From: Spirogloea muscicola
Lineage: Eukaryota > Streptophyta > Zygnematophyceae > Spirogloeales > Spirogloeaceae
Direction: 5' to 3'
Length of the DNA: 27,631 nucleotides
NCBI GenBank assembly: GCA_009602725.1
Contig: WELB01000131.1
Span: 375,719 to 403,349 of the forward strand
This document shows positions 10,301 through 22,100 of this stretch, in pieces (position 1 is the stretch's first letter; every line of letters starts with the position of its first letter). A model generated the notes under the pieces. The model was not told the DNA's origin. It did not search any database and was given only the letters and a program-made list of their open reading frames with translations. The translations under genes and the position numbers were made by a program.

Positions 10301-13300
10301 CTGCAAAACTGTAGGAGCCTTTGGAGATCCGATAGTCAGAGTTGGTGCCGAGAAAGGAACAAGCTCTTACCGTGTCCCACCAGAGGGGGAGATGGGGAAG
10401 AAAGAGGATGGCCGGAGTGTTCTTCCTAGCCTCGCCGACAATGTGTACCAGTGCTTCTTCTGGGGACTTGGCACCAGGGTCAGCTAGGAGGGACGGGAGG
10501 CCCAGTGAATATACAGGGTACCTTTCGAGCTCATGGAGTAGAGCAGGGCCGAGGTGTTCCTGCTGCCAAAGTCATCCCTCACTTAGTGCTCCTAGGCTAC
10601 AATGCTGCAATAATATTGTCTTGAAGCCCTGTGAGTCCTGACACTGTATATTGCTGGGAAAGCATATATGCGCCGCTGTATTTAGATGTTGCTTTTCACA
10701 TATTATTAATACAGTCACTGTAGGAGCTGCAAAGCGAAAGATCGATTCGCAAGGTCAACTTGCCATGTTAGGAGTCTACCTGCCCAGCACCGCGCTCGCC
10801 ACATAAAAGGAGACGCGGCCTTGGCGTGTAAATAAACGATGGTTGCAATTTTGACGAGAGCACGCTTGCAATATATGCAGGGTCCTCGTCGTCGTCCTCA
10901 TTCTCGCCTTCTTCCTTATCAAGCTCCATAAGCGGCGTAAAAGAGTCTTTCAAACAGCTCATGGCAGCATCTTGGTGGCCCTTGAGCAAGGCAGACAGCA
11001 GAGGTGGCAACGGTCTTGCATACACCGTCACGGAACGGTGGGCTGCAGGCGTGATAGCAGACATGGCCTCAAGGAAGTGCCTCCGCTCCACCTTGACGGA
11101 GTCCACATTGATGACGTATTGCTCGTCACTCTGGACGTGGCAATATACGAGCCAGTTATGTACAGCTGTACTATGAGATATTTGACTATATTGTCCAGCT
11201 TATTGATTGACGTGAGTCAGGTGCAGACTGATGATCACAAGCCTGGCAGCATGACACCTTGTGGCAATCAACAGACTCATGATGTAAGAGAGAGCTTGTT
11301 GTAAGGTCAAGCAAAGGCATGAGCTTCATTTACACCATCCAAGATAGTGTAGTTTGACTTTGTGAAGACTCAACCAAGATGCTTCCATATACTGCTGACA
11401 CTTCACATGAGCACACACTGAGCCTACCTGGTACACCTGCGGATATCTTCGCCTGAATGCTCGGATGGCTGCCTCTGTGCAGAGAGCCTTGACATCTGCT
11501 CCACAGTAGCCAACGCAAGATGCAGCCAGCTCCTTCCGTAGTGCTGAAGCAGGAGGATTCTGCCAGTTCCTTGTGTGAATGGCAAGAATGTCCTCCCTCG
11601 CCTTCGCGTTCGGAAGGGGGAAGAAGAATTCTCTGTCAAATCTTCCTGGCCGGCGCAGCGCCCCGTCAATGGCATCCACCCTGTTGGTAGCACCAATGAC
11701 CACGACCTGGCCCCTTGCATCAAGCCCGTCCATCAATGCCAGAAGTGTGGAAACGATGGAGTTGTGGATCTGCTCCTGACGAGAGGACCGCACAGGGGCG
11801 AGGCCGTCGATCTCGTCGAAGAAGATGATGGATGGCTGACACCTCGCGGCCTCCTCGAAGAGGAGCCGCAGTTGGCGCTCGGCCTCTCCCACCCACTTGC
11901 TGAGAACGTCCGCGCCCTTGCGCATGAAAAAGGTCACCTTGCGCCCGGCCCTGCTAGCAGCCCCCGCAAGTGCACGCGCCACCAGCGTCTTCCCCGTGCC
12001 GGGCGGGCCGCAGAGGAGCACGCCGCGTGGGGGTGTGATCTTGTAGCTGGCGAAGAAGGAGGGATAAAGGAGTGGGAAGAAGACCATTTCCTTGAGGGCG
12101 TCAATGTGCGCCGCCAGGCCGCCAACTTCGTCAAAGCTCGCTGAGGCGTCCACCTGCACCGGCTGGATGTCTGCTCCGCCCTTGCCCTTGACGAGGCTGG
12201 CACCGCCTGCAGCCACAAGCTCGGAATGGCCGCCCGTTGGGGCAACCTCGCCACCTCCGCCCCACCATGGCGAGTCGAAGCCTGCAGGCAACCATGGAGG
12301 GTCGTTGCTTCGACCTGCTCGCCCCCACACGCTGCCCTGACCGATATCATCGAGGAGCAGCGACTCGTCTGAGTCATCGTCTCGAAGGTCTCGGTGGCGC
12401 TTATGCGAGCGGCCTCCATCCCTACGCCGGCCTCCCCGCTCACCCCGATCCTCTCTGCTGCCCCGCTTGTGGTGGTAGAGCTTCCTGGGTGACTGCTGCC
12501 GCGGCGGGCGCTGCTCGCGCCTCGGAGAGAAGCGCTGGACTTCTGTCCGGTTTCGCAACGCGTAGCGCCTCGGGCCCTCCCTCCCCTCCTCCCCCTCCTC
12601 CTCCTCCTCCTCTTCCTCATCCTCCTCGTCCTCCTCCTCGCCCTCCCCCTCGTCGTCGCCTTCCTCGTCGGACGCCCTGCGGCGCTTGGCTTCCCCAGCA
12701 TATTGTGAGCCATTCTCCTTCATCAAGCCATCCTGCCTGCGCGGTCTCAGCCCCTCTCTCCTTGGCAGTACCGGCGGCACCAGCTCCACAGCTGCCACCT
12801 TCTCCTCCTGACTCGATGTGTCCCCTGCCTCGTCGTCCTTACCATTCTCAGCCAGATGGCCACCATACTCCCCCTCCCTGGCCACCTGCAGCAGCTAAAT
12901 TGGCGCATCAATATGCAGAACCATTGCACGAGCGTCCTGACTGACTTGAATCATGAGCTCTTTCAGCGATCCCTGCCATGACTCACCAATATGGCACTCC
13001 CGTTCGGCAGGTTCTCTCCCGGCTCTACTTCATTGTCTTCTCTCTCCTCTTTACTGCGGCCTACTCTGTCAACGTCGTCGTCGTCATCATCATTCTCCTC
13101 CACCGCAACCGCTGCTTGAGCTGTCTTCGTGGCCTGCTCCTCGTCTTCATCCTCGTCCTCCAGGGACTCGTCGTCATGAGACTCGTAGCGCCGGCGCGGC
13201 CGTCGCCGCTTGCGCGTGGACCTCCTCAGGCCGTTCGCAGGGCTGGCCTGCTGGCATCTCGCAAATGCTAGCTCAGCTTCGCTACTTAATAGTCTGCTGG

Positions 13301-13765
13301 CCGCAGCCAACACCTGGTCGTAATTGTTGCCGTCGAAGCACGAGCAATCGCTGCTGTGAGGAGTGAGGAGGTCGCAGCGACACTAACTAAGGCCTCGCAG
13401 GGCTTGCTTGATGGGGACGCCAGGCTCCTTTGCCGATGGCGCCACTGCCTCACCTCAGAGGAGGCGTGGCCGTTTGAAGCGACCGTGAGGCGCTGCAGCA
13501 GCGGGGCGCCTGGCTTCTTGGCACGGCGCTGCCGCCGCCGCGGCAGGGCCGGCCCAGGAGGCCGGCGCGGCGCCGCAACGGCATCCTCCTCGGAGTCGTG
13601 CACAGCGGCGACGGTGGCGGCCTTGCGCCTCTGACGCCGCTGGCGCTCGCCATCGTCGTCGTCGTCCTCCTCCTCCTCCTCCTCCTCCTCCTCCTCCTCC
13701 TCCTCCTCCTCCTCCTCCCTGTCGTCGTCCGTGCTGCCGCTGCGNCCGGGCCGGCGGTCGTCCAT
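7397..13765 (-). CDS. ATAD2/Yta7-family AAA-bromodomain chromatin protein, 11 exons
   Basis: Nuclear AAA+ ATPase family that acts on histones and nucleosomes. Exons (- strand): 13765-13454, 13313-12987, 12885-11428, 11130-10780, 10562-10371, 10236-10097, 9793-9551, 9316-9109, 8864-8799, 8427-8142, 7992-7397. All phases agree, giving 1392 aa; the exon 2 acceptor at 13314 is the least certain border. Residues 1-300 are acidic and basic with Glu/Asp tracts. AAA1 follows the segment SFDEVGGLAAHIDALK, with Walker A GPPGTGKT (K512), Walker B FFDEIDG (D570, E571) and IGATNR. AAA2 (about 800-950) is degenerate: GERGAGQQ replaces Walker A and no DE pair follows AILFLPHLPLWW. The bromodomain (about 1005-1105) has DVCNRLLYEKRFAAFHYPL, then NAKLYYGEDYQGAKYVSKA. 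The C-terminal helix SVDQLLALHAAACRMLYMHR resembles the ATAD2 end. The Met at 13765 is the first in frame after an upstream stop. Confidence 0.93.
13665..13718. repeat. coding (TCC/GGA)n microsatellite, poly-Glu tract
   Basis: About 18 tandem TCC triplets on the + strand encode a run of roughly 17 Glu, followed by Asp residues, near residue 17-38 of the ATAD2-like protein. A second, less pure Glu/Asp tract is encoded near 12585-12660. Acidic N-termini are usual in this family. The pure triplet run should be length-variable. Confidence 0.9.
13745..13745. other. ambiguous base (N) in ATAD2-like exon 1
   Basis: A single N lies in codon 7 of the ATAD2-like reading frame, so that residue is unknown. 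It lies in a very GC-rich stretch next to the poly-Glu microsatellite and does not disturb the frame as written. Confidence 0.95.
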
Positions 13766-14075
13766 GCGTGGGCAAGCACAGGCCGAGTCCCTTGCCGGCG
13801 GCCAGGAGTTAGCGGGGGCAGATAGCTTGCCCCACGGTAACTTTCCGATAAACCAAGGCTACCCACAGGCGCCGCTTCGTGGCTCTTTCAACGGGGCTGC
13901 TGACGCCACCCAGTCCCGTCGGGGCTGCGCGCTGGGACCTGTCTCCAGCGGCCGTCGATAATTTGTACGCAGGAGCTTCGCCTCTCGTAGCCAGGCCGGC
14001 AAAACCCGGCAGCCCCCCCCGTTAAGGCTGTCCTTGGCATCTTGCGCCGCCACCGCCGCCGCCAAAGCCGACGAC
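13766..14075. promoter_or_regulatory. divergent 5' region, ATAD2-like (-) / OST48 (+)
   Basis: Only 310 bp separate the two start codons, which face away from each other, so both promoters and 5' UTRs must fit here or overlap the genes. The region is GC-rich with no clear TATA box. A TGACG core, which bZIP factors can bind, occurs near 13900. That the region works as a bidirectional promoter is inferred from spacing only. Confidence 0.6.
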
Positions 14076-17000
14076 ATGCGCGCGCGGGTGGCGCTGGCGC
14101 TGGCGGTCGCCCTCTGCCTCGGCGCCGTGGCCCGCTGCGCAGCCTTCTCCGAGGAGCAGCCCGGCGACCGCAGCGTCCTCGTGCTGCTGGACAGCCTCAC
14201 AACCAAGTCGTCGCATTCCGTCTACTTCCGAGCCCTCGCCAGTAAGACTCAGCTTGGCCATTGCTCTGTTTTCGCCTCAATGACCGCGTCATGGCAGCCC
14301 GCTCTCAAGCTGCACCATGATGCAGCCTGCACGCCCGCAAGGAGCCTCATCAACTCTGAGAGCTTGCAGTCGCAGCCAGCTCGTGAGCCTGATGCCATCT
14401 TTTACATACGTAGCGGAATAGGAACTTACTCGTTACAGCACATTGTCTCAAAACGTCACGACACTGTCTTCAGCTCGACTTCCTCATCAGTCAGACCGGT
14501 AGCTCCACTCACGCTGGACAGCATCACAAGCTCGGAGATCAAGCAAGCAAATGTAGCACAAGCAAATGAGTCAAGCACATGCTCCACAATCACTCCAAGA
14601 GACTTTCTGTGCAGGTCGAGGGTACAAGCTGGACTTCAAGCTGGCCGATGATTCCTCGTTGGCCTTGCAGAAGTACGGCCAGTATCTGTATGATGCAGCC
14701 ATCATCTTTGCACCCAAGGCTGAGAGTGAGATGCTTCCCATCCCAAATTGATCTGAGATCTGACCTCCTGCTTACTTGGCTTCTCTAGGACCTCGTCGCA
14801 CTCACAGCATAACACATTGGTTGTGTGAGTCTGCTGCTGTGAATGGTTGTTCCTGTTTTTCTGTCCCAGTGAGACGACTTTGGCATCCCATGACAAGAAG
14901 CTGAATCCAAAGATACATCATCTTTACATTTCGGAGGCTTACAACAGTGGTTGACTTGGCGCTGGTTTGTCCACTTGTTCTTGCTGCAGGTTTCGGAGGC
15001 TCAATGAGCCTGGCTGCAATACTGGACTTCGTAGATTCTGGTCACGATCTTATACTGGCTGCAGACTTGGCTTCTTCGGACCTCATACGTGACATTGCTA
15101 CCGAATGTGGTGTTGATATTGACGAGGTTTGAGCTTTGAAAGGCTTCTAACAAGTATAAGTCAATGCGCTACTTGTGAGCTGCAGTTTAGAACAGGCGAG
15201 TTGATAGTGGTAGCACGTGAGCTGCAAGTTGCAGAAGAGTTGAGTTGATGGTTGTAGCACAATATGACAAAGTTAAAAAGTCATTGTCAAGTTTGCGATC
15301 AACGACCTGACGAACGCCAAGTTGCTTGAATGCAGTTGAGCGTAGTGATCGTGGTGTAATGAGGGGTCTATGACTTGCTAGTTGCTACCACACTGTGCAG
15401 GACAGTGATGCCCTTGTGATCGACCACCAAAACTATGCAGTCACAAGCTCGGACACAGACCATGCAATTGTTGCCAGCAGCAACTTGGTCAACTCCACCA
15501 TCCTTCTAGGATCTGAAGCAATTCAGGTGGTGATAATGGGTGCGACCTTTGACTGCAAAGCAAAGCAGTGGCCTGGAATGCTGATCTGTACCTGCAGGAG
15601 CACAAAGCTTCTGCTGCTTGAGTGACCCTCAGACTTGCTGGTGCTTGTTGGAAGCTCAAGCTTGATATCTATCATCCTTGCAGGCACCAGTCCTATTTAG
15701 GGGAGTTGGACTATCTGTCATCCCTTCTACAGATCTGGTCAGTGCTTCTGCATTGAGGCTACTGCATTGAGGCTATCAGATGTAACATTGCATGATGCCA
15801 AGCCACTGTCCAATCATTTTGAGTTGCTCTGGCTCGTTCGCTTACGGTCATCACATTCATTGGGTATCCAGGTGGTCACTGTCTTGTCGGCTTCTGCTAC
15901 AGCATACACCGGCGCCCCTGGAGCTACCCTTTTCAGTCCTCCACCCATGCAAGGAACCGCCATTGCTCTTGTTACTGTCATGCAGGTCTATAGTTGCCCC
16001 TCCACGGCTCCAACTCTGAGTAGCTCTTAGACAAGAAAGGCCTGGTCAAATGCCAGCTATTGCTGACGACCCTGTGTAAGACCACATAGTCATTCTTTGA
16101 CACAAACGAGATATGCTGAAAGGCCAGACCATACTGAATATGTATGAATGTCAGTGCAGGCGAGGAATAATGCCAGAGTGCTTGTGTCTGGCTCCTTGGA
16201 CCTCTTCAGTAACAAGTATGTCTCTTCTCATCCACTTCTGCTTGCGCTTTGTGATATTCCTCACACTCAGTGTGGGCTTTGCAGAAGCTTACTGTCAGCT
16301 TCTTAGCTCGTCACGTTGTCATCTCAAGAAGAGTTCTACCACATGAAGAGCAAGTTGTCTGATGTCGTCAATGCTGTCAACCTTCGTCTAGGATCTAAAA
16401 GCAGATCGCCAAAAGGGACACGCGACTCCCAGGACTTCCTATTTCAATACAGTGCTTGTCTGACCTCCTCAAGGAGAAACAAGGACGTGAATCACTCTTC
16501 TCCTCCCTTTGTGTTGATGCTTAAGCACCTGGTATGTCCAACAGGTTCTTCAGGATGCCCGTGGAGCTTCCAAATGAATCAGACAGGTAGGCTCATCTTG
16601 TCAGCATCATTGCAAACCACGCTTTGTATCTTTCACTTTACACAGTGGCATTGTCAGCATCATTGCATATCACACTGTGCACCTACACACTAGCAAGCCA
16701 ATCAGGCTTCTCTCTTACACCTCTCTGTGTGACCTCATGACAATCTTGACATTTAGTTGCTATGCATTACCTTAGCCCCTCAAGCATACTAACATTCTTG
16801 AGCATTTGACATGCAGATATCGGAGGCCAGGAAATGAGCAATTCTGTGTTGAGCTTACCAAGTGGACACTGCATGAACGAGGTCATCTGAAGGTTTGAAA
16901 TTGGGCTTTCACATGACACGTTATCTTAGTATGTAGTTCATGTTGCTCCCAATTCTGGCATGCTAGGAACTCGTTGTGGTTTATACTTCTGTATTCAGTA

Positions 17001-18699
17001 TGCTCAGATTGTTAGTATACAACTTGTAGAAATATGTATTAAGAGCTCGTTTTGCTGATGCTGCTCACTGATAGTTGCACTCTTGCTGTGAGTCCCTTTG
17101 TGTTCTGAGTATCGACACTGTGATTCCTACTAGCCTGTGCATCTTACATAAGGTAGACATGCTTTGTCTACAACAGCTGATGCCTCAACTTGCTGTTTAT
17201 GCATTGCAACAACAGGCAGTCAATGTGACGCACAGAAAAACTGATGTGCCCGGGGAACCATCAGTGTACAGGATCAAAGACCAAGCTGTATGTCTGCAAC
17301 TCTTGTCTTAATATTTGAGTCTACTAATCTATGTTGATGCTTGCAAAGAATCTGGTTCAGTGGTAGCCGTGCTTGGATTCCCAGTCTCGCCTGACTCCGT
17401 GCTGACATGGCACTGGTATCGACATGGCAATTGATTGCTTCATGCTTCTGCTTCATCATCTACATTGCACAAGAGAACTGGATTTGCAAGGCCATCAGTA
17501 CTAACTCGAATGAGGAGCTGGGGCATGGCCTCCACTCTTGCGCGTTTGTTTATGGCAGGAATATGCTGTTGAGATATACGAGTGGAGTGGGAAGACATGG
17601 CAGCCTTACAAAGCTGATGATGTCCAGTTGCAGTTTTACATGATGAGTCCCTATGTACTAAAAGGCCTCACTCACGATGAGAAGGTAAGGCATATTCTCA
17701 TGGTTCAGCGGCCATCCCACCGCAAGTGCTGGGCAAGCAGAGGCTGCCAAGGACGTGGGTCATTGGGGGCAGCAATCTCATCTGTGCAGTCTGCAGAAAT
17801 GCTCAAGTGTCTGGGCTGCTCAGCAGAATACAGAAGACATTGCCTGCGTAAAGTGTGCCGACTGGTTATGCTTACTCCTTGGCTTTCCTGTCATAGAAGG
17901 CCATGCAGCTGAATGACATGCTAAGGTCTTGATGTACTTAGCCCATACCTTCTTGCAGGGAAGGTACTTGGTGCAGTTTCAGATTCCTGATGTGTATGGA
18001 GTGTTCCAATTCAAAGTTGATTACCGACGGCTTGGCTACACGTCCCTTCAGCTGAGCAAGCAGGTACTCTTTGAGCAGAGCAGGCACTTGTGCAGGGCCA
18101 TACTCAGATAGGTACTTCAGAGATCCTCTTGTGAAGTGTACATCGAAGCGCACACCACCTTTGAATGAAACAATGGAGACATGAGGCTTTGCCAGATTAT
18201 GCTGGAGCTTGGCAAGTTGCAGGTCACTCTGCCCATAATTGCTCTGAGGTCGGAGGCACTGAGCCACATGAGAAATTTATTAGATTTTTTTGGGGCTAAC
18301 AAGGCTCTTTCACGCAGGATATAGTGCCCTAAGTCTTTGTGGTTTCACACAGCATGGGCTGTCTGGCCAATAATATAAGTGTGTCATGGTGATGCAGATT
18401 CCTGTGAGGCCATACAGGCATGACGAATACGAGCGCTTCATTGGCTCAGCTTATCCTTATTATGCAGCAGTTTTTTCGATGGTAAGAAGTCCCCATTCCA
18501 GCACGAAATATTGACAATCGAATTAGTACTGCAAGTTGCAAGTTGGTGACACTGTCTTTGCCAACAGCTGCAAGCACTGGCAGCTTCAAGATCTGACAGC
18601 TTCAAGATTTGGTTGGCTGCTTGCACCCCTTGTTATTCGCCCATACAGATGGTGGGATTCTTCATCCTGGGCTTTGCTTTCCTGTACCACAAGGGATAG
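14076..18699 (+). CDS. DDOST: oligosaccharyltransferase 48 kDa subunit (OST48/DDOST/Wbp1), 14 exons
   Basis: Non-catalytic subunit of the ER-membrane oligosaccharyltransferase that moves the lipid-linked glycan to Asn. Exons: 14076-14241, 14615-14725, 14990-15126, 15401-15526, 15684-15737, 15872-15985, 16160-16215, 16545-16586, 16817-16892, 17216-17287, 17559-17684, 17959-18063, 18398-18481, 18649-18699 (TAG). All phases agree, giving 439 aa, normal for the family. A signal peptide ([21 protein letters not shown]) is followed by the luminal start [20 protein letters not shown]. Family segments include [112 protein letters not shown] and [12 protein letters not shown]. The C-terminal membrane helix is [20 protein letters not shown]. 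The upstream TTG-started extension from 14034 is unlikely, because the ATG at 14076 starts directly with a good signal peptide. Confidence 0.96.
15748..15775. repeat. 14-bp tandem duplication in OST48 intron 5
   Basis: Two perfect head-to-tail copies of CTGCATTGAGGCTA lie just after the donor of intron 5 (15738-15871). A looser repeat of TGTCAGCATCATTGCA occurs twice in intron 8 (about 16598 and 16653). These are small intron duplications without an evident role. Confidence 0.85.
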
Positions 18700-19149
18700 A
18701 GGAGCTGCTGGATAGCCTTTTCCTCATTTACCATTTTGTACCTTTGGCCAAATTCGGCCAAACCTTCGGCGAAGTCCTGCTTGGGACACTATGGTTACTG
18801 TGACGGCCATGCCTCCTGATTCCATACCACGCTCTACTTCCTGAACAGGCGACAGACAAGAGTGTGTGATGGAAGTGCGAGTGTGCCTCACACGCCTCTC
18901 TTGCTGCAAGCTGACACTGCCCCTACAAGTGTCAACCTGCACACTCTTTTGGCCACGGGACAAGTTGCACAATTATGTTCCTCTTATCCAGTGACCAAGT
19001 CTGGAACAGCCGGACATTCCCCTCACCGTGAGTTGTAGGGGTACTCTGCAGTGCACAACCTTTCCGGATCGAGAGGCTTCTTGTGCAGCAACGTTCACCC
19101 GCCGACTCGCCAGTGCAGCCGGCATCACCAGAGGCTGCTGGCGGGATGG
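18700..19149. other. convergent intergenic region, OST48 / AAA+ ATPase
   Basis: About 450 nt between two facing stop codons, presumably both 3' UTRs. I see no repeat, RNA gene or convincing polyadenylation hexamer. Short open frames here are unsupported. Confidence 0.6.
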
Positions 19150-22100
19150 TCAGTGTGACATCAGCTTTGCAACCCGAGCAGTGCATTGGGCGTCCTGTGC
19201 CGTGGGCCGCAGCGGGTGCCAGCTTCTGCTGCCCTTGTCGCTGTCGTGCGCTGCAGTGCCCTGCTGCCATGCCAGGCCACTGCTGCCCACATCCAGCTGC
19301 TTCTCCGTCTGCGGCAAGTTGTGTTGGCGCTGTTGGGCGCAAGTGAGGTACTCTGCAAGCGGGGGCAGGTCCAGCGGGCCTCCTTGGGCGCTGACCCCCT
19401 TTCGTATGAGCTGATAACCGGCCGAGAGCTTGAGCGTCAGCAAAAGCCAAAGAAATCTGATGATCAGAATGTCACATTTGAGAGGCTACTACTTAATCCA
19501 CAATCTTTGGCTAACATACGAGGGCATTGGTGTAGTTGGATGGGCAAGCATGGAACCATGGCGGCTTCAGGAGCTGGGCCGCGTACTCGTACCCACCTTG
19601 GACGCCCAGTGCCGCTCGGCCTGCTCGCACACGTCTCGAATGTCACGGCCTGACATCCTGCAAGCGACAGCGTGCAGCAAGGTGCCCAAGTCAGGCAGGC
19701 TGCCTCGAGGCTGCAACTTTTCACAGGAGCACAACTTCTCAACTCGCCAATGTCGTTCCCAATATCGAGCAGATGCGCTCAGCAAGGATAACTGATTATT
19801 AGGCTCACCCAGCACAGGCGGCAGCCACCTCGCCAAGCTCCTCGCGACTCAGCTGCTTTGCATACTGCGCAGTGATCTCCGCCCTCGTCCGCTCGTCGGG
19901 GAGGTCGAAATGGATGGACGCATCAAAGCGGCTGCAAAAGCGCCGGGGGTTGGCGGATGCGAGCACGTCACAGCTGCCGGGCAGCGGGCGATCCGTGCAA
20001 ATTGTTTTGCATGGACCAGCTAGGCAGCTGCTATCGCTCATGTCAGAGGTATTATCTTTGTGAGGCAGCTGACTTATGGCCGACTTAGGAAAGCGATGCT
20101 CGAGTAGCACATACCTGATCAAAGCCGGGTCCAGATCCTGCATGCGGTTGGTAGCAGCGATTACGACTACCCCTGAGTCCCGCTCAAAGCCGTCCATCTG
20201 GAGAGAGCAAGGTACTGATTCAGGGCACCAGCAGATGCCTAGGCTTGGTTCAAGCAGGATAGCAGCAGACTCTGGGCGTCGCTGCCATGGAGCCTTTTGC
20301 TGGGATCCAATTGCTCGAGGGCGTGTCGCGTCAACACGAGCAGCCAGAGGGAGGCTGGAGAGCCGACTGAGCCTTCTCACAGCAGCCGGCCTGACAAAGT
20401 TCAGGCTGGGAGAGAGACACGGCATGCACCTGCCGGAGGAGCACGGAGAGGATGCGGCGTGTGGCCTCGTGCATCTCACCACTGCGGGCAGTCGCCAGGG
20501 CGTCAATCTGCAGCAGAGAGCGAGCCTTACGTTGCTGGAGAGCCATCACCTGCTGCCTCTGTCACTGTCCTTGACTTTCTTGTGCCCGACAATATGGCTG
20601 CCTAGATCGCAAGGCACGGGCATCGCCCTCAGCCAGCATGCGCAATAGGCAAGAGGTGGAACACCAGAAACCGAGGAGAATGCATCCTTAAGTACGAGGA
20701 TGCAGCGATTGGTGAAGAGTCAGGACTGTGGGCGCAACAAGGCTCCGCCAGGCGAAGCTCAAGCTTTGGCTCGCTGACCTCATCGAGGAAGACAATGGCG
20801 CCGCCCTGCAGGGTCTTGCTGGCAGCAAAGACCGACGCCAGGAGGCGCTCGCTCTCGCCGTAGTATTTGGACGCAATGGCCTCCAGCGGTACATACAGAA
20901 GGCTCACTCCCTAACGTTGCCATATGTAGCATCATAATACGGGCAGTTAGCCCATGGCTTGGATTCCACCACAATTGCAAGCTGTGATGAGCCCCACCTC
21001 CAGACTAGCTCTGCAGCTTTGTGTATCCTTTCAAGCCTGTGCCTGTCATGTGACCTTGAGCAGCCGGACGCATGTTCTTCCCGTGACTGCAGCGCATCGC
21101 CAGTATCGGCAGGTATATGTGCTCAACGATGAGGACAACTGAAGGGGTCTTCCTCACCTCCTGGGCTGCAATGACTCTTGCGCTCGACGTCTTCCCCGTG
21201 CCTATGCAGCGGCGAGCAGAGGGTTTCAGCTTGGGCATCACATCAGCTTGTTTGGTAACGTGGCTATCACCAGGTTGCCAATGACCAACACCTGTTTGGC
21301 TCTGTCGAGGTTCGTCATGCCATGGCCAGCAGCATTGAGAAGCCTGCATGTGATGCTTGGAAAGGGGGCGGCACAGGTCCACTAGCGCACCTGGAGGGCC
21401 CTCGAAGAGGACTGCTCGCGGACGATTAGATTCAAAGCGGCGTCGTGTGCCACGTGCAACGCTGTCGTACACCTCGGGCCGCCGTAGTGCCAGAAGGATG
21501 GTATCCTCGATTTCTCTGTACAGACATGGAGCGCTGCCAACACCGTTTGCTCACTTCGTTGAGAGCTGCGCTGCACTGGCAGCTGTCTCACGGCAGCACC
21601 AGCGCCAATCAGGAGGAGGAGGGGTGCTGCTGAGGCAGCTGCTAGCCCTGTGACTTGCCAGATAGCTGACACTCATGTTCTGCAGAAGGGCTTGCGCAAC
21701 TTTACCTTCATTTCTGTTTATTGAGCTCATTGTTCATTGAGCTCAGCTAAGGCTGATGAAAATCATTCTACAGGTTACGAAATCAATGCGGCTCAGAGCT
21801 TAGGATTGGCAGGCAGAGGGTCGAGCTTAAATACTTGGAGTTATCAACCTATACGGAGATCCTATTATCTGGTGCGGGGCATCACAATGCAGTGAGCCAG
21901 TGTGCTTTTGGTCTTGGTGGTTATCTTCACAAATACTGACCGCTTCTGCTCCTCGTAGCCAGCCAGTGTGCCCCAGGCATCTGCACCCGGCAGCGCGCTG
22001 TCATCGCCCCCGTCCCTTTCATCTGCCGTTGCAGCCGGCCTGTACACCTTCACGCCCAGCGCCTCGAGCTTCTCCAGGGCCGCGCTGCTGTCACGATGCT

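Noticed and set aside
9882-10487. + strand open frame of 201 codons
   Set aside because: Overlaps exons 5 and 6 of the ATAD2-like gene in antisense and has no domain.
11575-12144. + strand open frame of 189 codons
   Set aside because: Antisense to the AAA1 exon of the ATAD2-like gene, which carries Walker A and B on the - strand.
17345-17405. tRNA-like A-box (TGGTTCAGTGGTAG) in OST48 intron 10
   Set aside because: No B-box of the GGTTCGANTCC type at the right distance and no cloverleaf stems could be drawn.
17938-18267. - strand open frame of 109 codons over OST48 exon 12 and the next intron
   Set aside because: Part of it is the antisense of a firmly assigned exon, and the rest is intron. 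No domain was recognised.
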